From Ipomoea triloba (lineage: Eukaryota > Streptophyta > Magnoliopsida > Solanales > Convolvulaceae), in contig NC_044923.1 of NCBI RefSeq assembly GCF_003576645.1, positions 2,890,921 to 2,954,920 on the forward strand: a stretch of 64,000 nt of DNA. Direction: 5' to 3'. Of this stretch, positions 58,412-64,000 are shown piece by piece. Each line of letters starts with the position of its first letter. Positions within the stretch are counted from its first letter, which is position 1. Made by a program: the position numbers and the translations under genes. A model generated the notes under the pieces. That model saw nothing but the letters and a program-made list of their open reading frames with translations. It ran no database searches and had not been told where the DNA came from.

Positions 58412-61370
58412 TCATCCAAAGATTTTTTTGGAGGATTTGTGAAAATGACGGTTCGAAGCGTGTTTGATGACGACAAAAGTGGTGATGAACAATATAGAGA
58501 GGAAGACCAAGATAGAGAGGCCGGCAAGGATGAACATTAGGGCACGAGGCACCGCTCCGGTGACCACCTTTGCATACTTACTTGCCGCTAAGGCGAGCAA
58601 GGTGATGGTGTATGAATAAGCCCACAATGCAACGTTGAACCTTCTCATCGATTTCTTGAATGATTTCTTGAATAAGTTTGGCCTGCAGATCTGTTTTCAT
58701 ATTTGGTTGTCAATAGATATGATTTTGAAATAGAGATTATTACCGAAATGGTCCCTCGACTATTGTGAAATTACCAATTTGGTCCTCGACAAATTTTCGA
58801 GCCCAATTAAGTCCCCTGACTTTGAAAATTTTAACCAATTTGATCCTCCGTTTATTTTGCCGTTAAATTTGGGACTAAATTGGTAATTTTGCTATAGTCA
58901 AGGGACCAAATTGGTAATTTTGCTATAGTCAAGGGACCATTTTTTACTATAGCAAAATTACCAATTTGGTCCCAATTTTAACGGCAAAATAAACGGAAGA
59001 CCAAATTGGTTAAAATTTTCAAAGTCGAGGGACTTAATTGGGTATGAAAAATTGTCGAGGACCAAATTGGTAATTTCAGAATAGTCGAGGGACCATTTCG
59101 GTAATAAACTCTTTTGAAAAATAAGTGATTTATTGTGGCATTTTAACGTGCATTAACGAATTGTATTCTATGCTTTGATAAGTTGCACCTTATATTTAAA
59201 GAACTAATTTTAAAGCAAAAAGTACAACCTGCTAACCCACGTTAAAATATTCTGCACGGCATTTAATTTTAATTTTAATGTAATGTCACATAGTTTAAAC
59301 ATAATTAAAATGTACAAAACTAAGGATTTTATAGCCCATGTTTAGAGATCGATCCTCATCATATCCTAAATGGAGGTGTAGGTAGTTGTTCATTGTTTTA
59401 ATTTTACAATTCTATTCATTTTTCGAAAAATAAAATAAATATATAAAATAATTTTCTGAAATGCAACCAAACACCGAAAATAAAAATATTTTTTAGTCAA
59501 TTTTTAAAAAACATTTGTCAAAAGTCAATTTTCATCTTTCTAAAGACACCCTAAACTTCAATTTCAAGGAGTATTTAATTTTGCTCATTTGCCATTCGTT
59601 GATATTGTCTGATAAGTACTTCTCGAGTTGTTTATTATGTTCCAACACATAAAAATCCTAATAAATATCACTTTCATACCTACTTTATTGTCTTATATAT
59701 CTACGTTAATTATTATATTCTAAAGCTGTTATATTCATGCATGTTTAATTAATAATTTTGTTTTGTGTAATGCAACGTAACAAAACGAACATTACCAGCG
59801 CCGTGAAGAGGAAGAGAGAGAGATAAAACAGCATCTTGGAGCAAGTATCGAAGATTCCAGAAATGGAATCCCACGCCAAGCTGGCCTCGCTCGGCGCCGC
59901 GAAGAACAAGAAGAACACCGGCCGGAGCATCGCCGGAAGCCGGCGGTCACTCCCCGGCAGCCTCTGGTAGAGCGTGACGAACAGGACCAAGTAGTGGATC
60001 ATGCCCAAGGAGAAGCAGCCAATGGAGACTTCCTGCCACCCGATCCTGGCGGCGGCACGCGCCACCACCAGGTTGCTGATCACCGTCAGCTGGCTCGTCG
60101 GGTTGGCCACCGCGGTTAGAATCCTTGTCCCCTTGGTGAACCACTGGCCGTATATTTTTACGTCCAGGACCACCACGGGGACCGCGAAGAACCACCATAG
60201 GACGCGGGGACTATAATCTAACATGAATTGAATAAAAAACTTTAATATCATAGTGGAAAATAATATTAGAGATTAGAACGAATTTTAGAAGGTGTATTTG
60301 AGATTATTCTTAGCAATATGTACCATCTGTTTTATATGTTATAAAGTGTACAAACATAACAATGAAAAGGGTAAATTTATTTCCTTATATACTATCAATC
60401 TGTCACCATTCCTCTCCTAACATCTGTCAGTCTTAATCGGCCTAACTGTGACTTTAATACGAGTTATTATAAACAAGCTCTTATTATTAGTTTGGCCAAA
60501 CTATAGCCAATCATTATTGTGTGGATCGATAGCTCATACAGCTGTGTGGATCATACTATCAAATAATATACATTCAGTATACAAATAATGTACTTTTAAT
60601 ATATTAAAATGTACATTATATTCATCGAAAGTACATCATTTAAATACTGAATGTACATTTAGTATATAAGTAATGTACTTTTAGTATATTAAAACTGTAC
60701 TTTTTGCTATGGTACACACAATACTGTGTGAACTATGATCCACAGAATAATTTGTCAATTACCGAGCTACAGCTAAGGTGAAACTTTATTTTCTTATACA
60801 CAATCATCACCTGTATTGGACTTGACCCTTTATTTACTTCGAGCAAACATAATGTTTGATAAATCAGCAACTTATCAACTTATAGTCATTTAGTGAGTCT
60901 AGCTAGTTATAAAATATATTATACAAGAAAATCTTACGTGAGTGGAAAGGGGCGGATTGGAGGAGGAGGAGCCAAGAAATCCATGGGGCGAAGAGGTAAT
61001 TAACGCCGATGTGATGAAGGAACTCGCTTTTAACCAGACTGAAGAAAAGCAAGCAGCGGAGGAGATAGAGGGCGGAGAGGATGATGAGGACGATGAGGCT
61101 GAAGGACCATAACGTGATATTGAGGACATGGAAGGCGGCGTGATGAGGTGGGAATAGCGTTTTCCATAGCATGGCTTGCCAGCCTAAGGACAGGCTTATT
61201 CTGAAATAGCCGGCGTGGAATCCGGCGAGTATAGGGGATAGCCACCGCGTCGGCGCGTCGTCTAAGCTGGCGGAGGACGGCGGCGGCGGCGGAGGAGGGG
61301 GAGGAGGAGGAGCATTAGGGTCTTCGATTGTGATTTCAATATGGGAGGTTGAAGATTTCTGGGTTTCCAT
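58412..61370 (-). CDS. S-type anion channel, SLAC1-homologue (SLAH1/SLAH4-like)
   Basis: Plasma-membrane anion channel of the SLAC/SLAH family. Exons 60938-61370, 59796-60217 and 58412-58690 (minus), GT-AG, frame kept, 377 aa. The short N-terminus has a run of 11 prolines (residues about 19-30) and lacks the long cytosolic domain of SLAC1/SLAH3, which suggests the SLAH1/SLAH4 branch. Conserved blocks: ILAGFHAGYFRISLSLG, LWWFFAVPVVVLDVKIYGQW, NPTSQLTVISNLVVARAA, GMIHYLVLFVTLYQRLP, RPVFFLFFAAPSEASLAW and the final NVALWAYSYTITLLALA. About ten hydrophobic helices are visible. In Arabidopsis SLAH1 acts with SLAH3 in root chloride loading; such a role is only suggested here. Intron 1 (60218-60937) and intron 2 (58691-59795) both contain MITEs. 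Confidence 0.95.
58733..59111. mobile_element. Near-palindromic MITE in SLAH intron 2
   Basis: About 379 bp; the two halves are almost reverse complements. Ends GAGATTATTACCG and CGGTAATAAACTC differ by one base as inverted repeats, followed inwards by AAATGGTCCCTCGAC. The left arm has an inner tandem copy of GTCAAGGGACC. Flanks TTTTGAAATA and TTTTGAAAAATA may be an imperfect target duplication. Confidence 0.8.
59400..59560. mobile_element. MITE fragment in SLAH intron 2
   Basis: Contains AATTCTATTCATTTTTCG, ATGCAACCAAACACCGAAAA and AAAGACACCCT, echoing the right half of the MITE at 46334-46810. Left half not seen. Confidence 0.45.
60514..60750. mobile_element. MITE in SLAH intron 1
   Basis: About 40-bp imperfect inverted ends: TTATTGTGTGGATCGATAG on the left and CTATGATCCACAGAATAA on the right. 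The middle repeats TACATT and AATGTAC words. About 237 bp, non-coding. Confidence 0.65.
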
Positions 61371-61713
61371 GGCAGGGGAGAGGGGAGAGGGATATGATAT
61401 GATCAGTGGCGAAAATGGTTAAATAATGGTAGATAGCAGCTGGGGAAGGTGAAGTTGAGAAGTTGAGATGGATGGGATTAGACAAATCATTAAATTTTCC
61501 TAATCACAAATCTAGTCATCTTTTAATTAAAAAATATGTGATTTAGAAATTAAAATTTTTCTTGTCTTTATCAATAAAATTACTTCTTCCTCCCCCCTCC
61601 CCCCTCCATTTAATGACTACCCCCCATTCCCAATCTCTATGTCTCGTTTTTTGGAGTCAAATTAATTAGTGAGACAATTAATTTAATATTTATAATGGTT
61701 TAAATTTGACTTC
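61371..61713. other. SLAH upstream region
   Basis: Purine-rich leader (GGGGAGAGGGGAGAGGG) immediately upstream of the start codon on the plus strand. No clear TATA box; TATTTAACC at about 61420 is weak. Confidence 0.3.
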
Positions 61714-62047
61714 GGGGGCAAAAACTTGTGTGGGGCCGTCCCACCGTGAGGGGGGTCGGGTCAATATGAAAATGTAATACTTATATGCACAAATGTCATA
61801 CTTATATGCTCAAATGTAATACTTTTACATTTTAATTTAAAAATATTACATTTTTTTCAAAAGTATTATATTTTCCCATATAAGTAGGTGGCACTTATCA
61901 ACATTACTTATTATGGAAATAAGTAACAAAAATTGTATTCCTGATTAGTATTATATTTGAGCATATAAGTATGACATTTGCATGATGGTTCGACCCGCCC
62001 CGTCTCATGAATAAGGATATGTGAGACGGTCTCACACAAGTATGACC
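61714..62047. mobile_element. MITE with CTTGTGTG...GACGGTCTCACACAAG ends
   Basis: Left AAAACTTGTGTGGGGCCGTC and right GACGGTCTCACACAAGTATG are imperfect inverted repeats. Interior rich in AATACTTATATGC. Resembles a MITE type widespread in eudicots. Superfamily not assigned. Confidence 0.65.
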
Positions 62048-62671
62048 CTACTATGAGAGCTGTTTTTTTGAAAACAATATGACAGCTGTTATTTGAGCCA
62101 ATTAGGACAATTTAGGTTAGTTTATCTCTTTATAGTTTTAGCGTTTTACTCATAGCATTACTTTGAGTAGTGGTTGTGCGCTTTCTAAAAAATTTAAATG
62201 TTTACAATTCAACTCCTGTGTAATAACACGCAACCCACACAAAAGAGTTAAAACACATTATGTATTTGCTCGACCAAGTTAGTCGTAGCAAGAATAGAAT
62301 GCATAACCTTTTTGTTGAATAACCCTGCTCCACGGCATCCACTCTCTCAATAATTGTTATATTGTGTACTATAGTCGATGATATGATGAACATTGTAGAC
62401 TTTGGTCCAAATTATATACATACAGTTAACATATTATGTACCTTTTTTATGCTAGGTAAGGTTATACTCGTGCCTTAAACACGACACCCTATAGTAACAA
62501 CCCTGTTCTATTGCAATGAAGTTCATCCATGTCCTCCCCCAACTCATTCCTCACATAGTGGGGCGCTTCCTCCCACTCCATCCACTTTGAATCTTCCATG
62601 TAGACATGCTTCGCCAAACCATATGCCTTATAATGTACTTTTAGTTAACCTTATGCACAAATATATATAAC

Positions 62672-62702
<31 letters not shown>

Positions 62703-63820
62703 ATATATAATTTGGACTAAGATCCACATTACATATAATTAACATAATCCTAGGTTGCCATTGGACTTCTCCATATGAAAGATGGGTTAGAACCCGTTTT
62801 AGCCTAAAGAAAAGTCATACCTGGTAGTATCTTGCCTGGTATATTTTGGCCACAAGATAATTAGGATTCCTCATCAAATTTCGGGATTGTTTGCTTAGGA
62901 GTTAGGATTGCTAAATTCAAATTATGAATATTCCTGAATCATTGTTTTGGAAAGAATATTCCTGAATCCTAGTCTTCCCCATCTCTTAGGTTTTCACAGC
63001 AGATTCTAAGCCTTCTAGTTAATACCTCCATTAGATCTACCTCATCTTTTCCACCAATACGAGTTCATTGTGATTTCAATGTTCTTCAGGAGACCTTTTG
63101 GAAGCAAGAACACTCCCATAGCATATGTAAGTTAAGATCATGGTATAATTTTGCCAATAAGAATTGGAGGTTATGGGAGAAGATAGAGGGTATGCTGTAA
63201 GAGTTAATTTTTTTTTCTTTTTTAAAGTTTTGGCGAACCCTACCAAATTAGAAAAAATAAAAAATAAAATCAAGCAAGGTGGTGCGTGAGACACACACTA
63301 GCCGCGCCAACTAAGCGCATTTAGTGTTTTTTTTTTTCCTAGTTTCCCTTTACACATATATTAGTTTCATTATAGTAATACTGAAATATCATTTTAATAA
63401 TACTTCATGCCTATGCTATCCGGTTTAATTTTATGCATACAATAAATTTATTATAACAACATTAAAGTAACATTTTAATTTCACTATATGTTTATTTTTT
63501 TGAGTACCTATATGTTTATTTGATAATATGCATATATGTATAAACTATGTTATTTAGTTTCATTTTATACATTGAATTTGTTCATTATTACAACACTGAA
63601 ATATCATTTTTACTTATATACATATATATGTAATGTGATATGACAATGGTTAATGATAACCACAACCGCTTCATTTAATTAAAAAAAACTGTGTCATATT
63701 AGACTATGGCTCAACGATCACCTTCCAAGTGCGGGCCCCTCTCATTTTAACATAATTTGTAAATATAAGTTAATTAAAATTAAAATTTAACTAATGACAT
63801 ATCATGTAGTTAATTTAGTA
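62048..63820. other. AT-rich intergenic region
   Basis: TA/TATG microsatellite at about 62672-62708. Short frames only; no gene that I can support. Confidence 0.5.
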
Positions 63821-63950
63821 TTTTTTTTTTGAGTACTACTGACTCCGTTACAACCTACTAAAACATAAAGAGACACTTAAACTCGAACCCACTCCCTTTT
63901 ATGTGGAAGTGTAAACCGAGTGTCACTAGACCACAAGGTCTTTGGCGGTC
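63821..63950 (-). mobile_element. SINE family 1, near full-length, minus strand
   Basis: Minus strand: A box TTGTGGTCTAGTGACACTC, B box GTGGGTTCGAGTTTAAG, then TTTTAGTAGGTTGTAACGG, AGTCAGTAGTACTC and a 10-A tail (63821-63830 as T on plus). Better B box than the 47388 copy. The target duplication is not clear. Confidence 0.75.
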
Positions 63951-63977
63951 ATTGGCATAATATAGTTATTATAAAAT

Positions 63978-64000
63978 TAAAAAAAAAAAAAAAAAAAAAA
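63978..64000 (+). repeat. Terminal poly-A run
   Basis: A run at the window edge; it may continue beyond. Could be a retroelement tail or a homopolymer. Confidence 0.5.

Noticed and set aside
59947..60216. Frames in other phases over the SLAH exon 2
   Set aside because: Shadows of the channel exon, whose frame is fixed by splice phase and conserved motifs.
60513..60720. Possible CRISPR-like repeat pattern (TACATT/AATGTAC words)
   Set aside because: Spacing irregular and AT-rich, inside a MITE in a plant intron; no CRISPR in plant nuclear DNA.

Overview
This is plant nuclear DNA. Every multi-exon gene has GT-AG introns, the intergenic DNA is AT-rich and full of MITEs, SINEs and a LINE, and the proteins are plant families (KIN-7 kinesin, MIKC MADS-box, B-box zinc finger, LRR receptor kinase, SLAC1-type anion channel). 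The MADS gene carries a euAP3-type C-terminus (ends DLTTFTLLE), which points to a core eudicot. Its close likeness to DEFICIENS-type proteins suggests an asterid, but I cannot name the species.

Layout. 1-1766 (+): 3' part of a vacuolar H+-ATPase subunit c gene. 1767-6004: intergenic, with a hAT-like MITE, two copies of a 0.3-kb repeat and an orphan GC-rich patch. 6005-9442 (-): intronless LRR receptor-like kinase of the MUSTACHES type. 9443-16139: intergenic, with a MITE holding two GC-rich hairpins and an exact 1.1-kb direct duplication split by an N and 40 Gs, probably an assembly fault. 16140-20913 (-): KIN-7 kinesin, 13 coding exons, with a 72-bp coding minisatellite. 21996-27789: intergenic, with two tRNA-Glu(CTC) genes in a duplicated segment, a Tourist-like MITE and a long-TIR MITE. 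27790-28534 (+): glycine-rich, Cys-tailed secreted protein with an apparent frameshift. 30491-32539 (-): B-box protein. 37808-39067 (-): secreted LRR protein. 40405-44785 (-): MCRS1/EMB1967-like FHA protein. 48770-52387 (-): AP3/DEF B-class MADS gene with a Mutator-like MITE in intron 4. 54750-57951 (+): decayed LINE. 58412-61370 (-): SLAH anion channel with MITEs in both introns.

The genes are unrelated single-copy-looking plant genes and do not form a cluster or pathway. I rebuilt full exon structures for the kinesin (1094 aa), BBX (258 aa), FHA protein (835 aa), AP3 (232 aa) and SLAH (377 aa) by reading splice sites and keeping frame; none has been checked against transcripts.

I did not find a convincing new multi-gene system. 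The observations most worth following are the apparent false duplication, the coding minisatellite in the kinesin, a family of short SINEs with clear target-site duplications (one only about 30 bp long), a Mutator-like MITE family inside the AP3 intron and elsewhere, the shortened first B-box, and the frame break in the glycine-rich protein.
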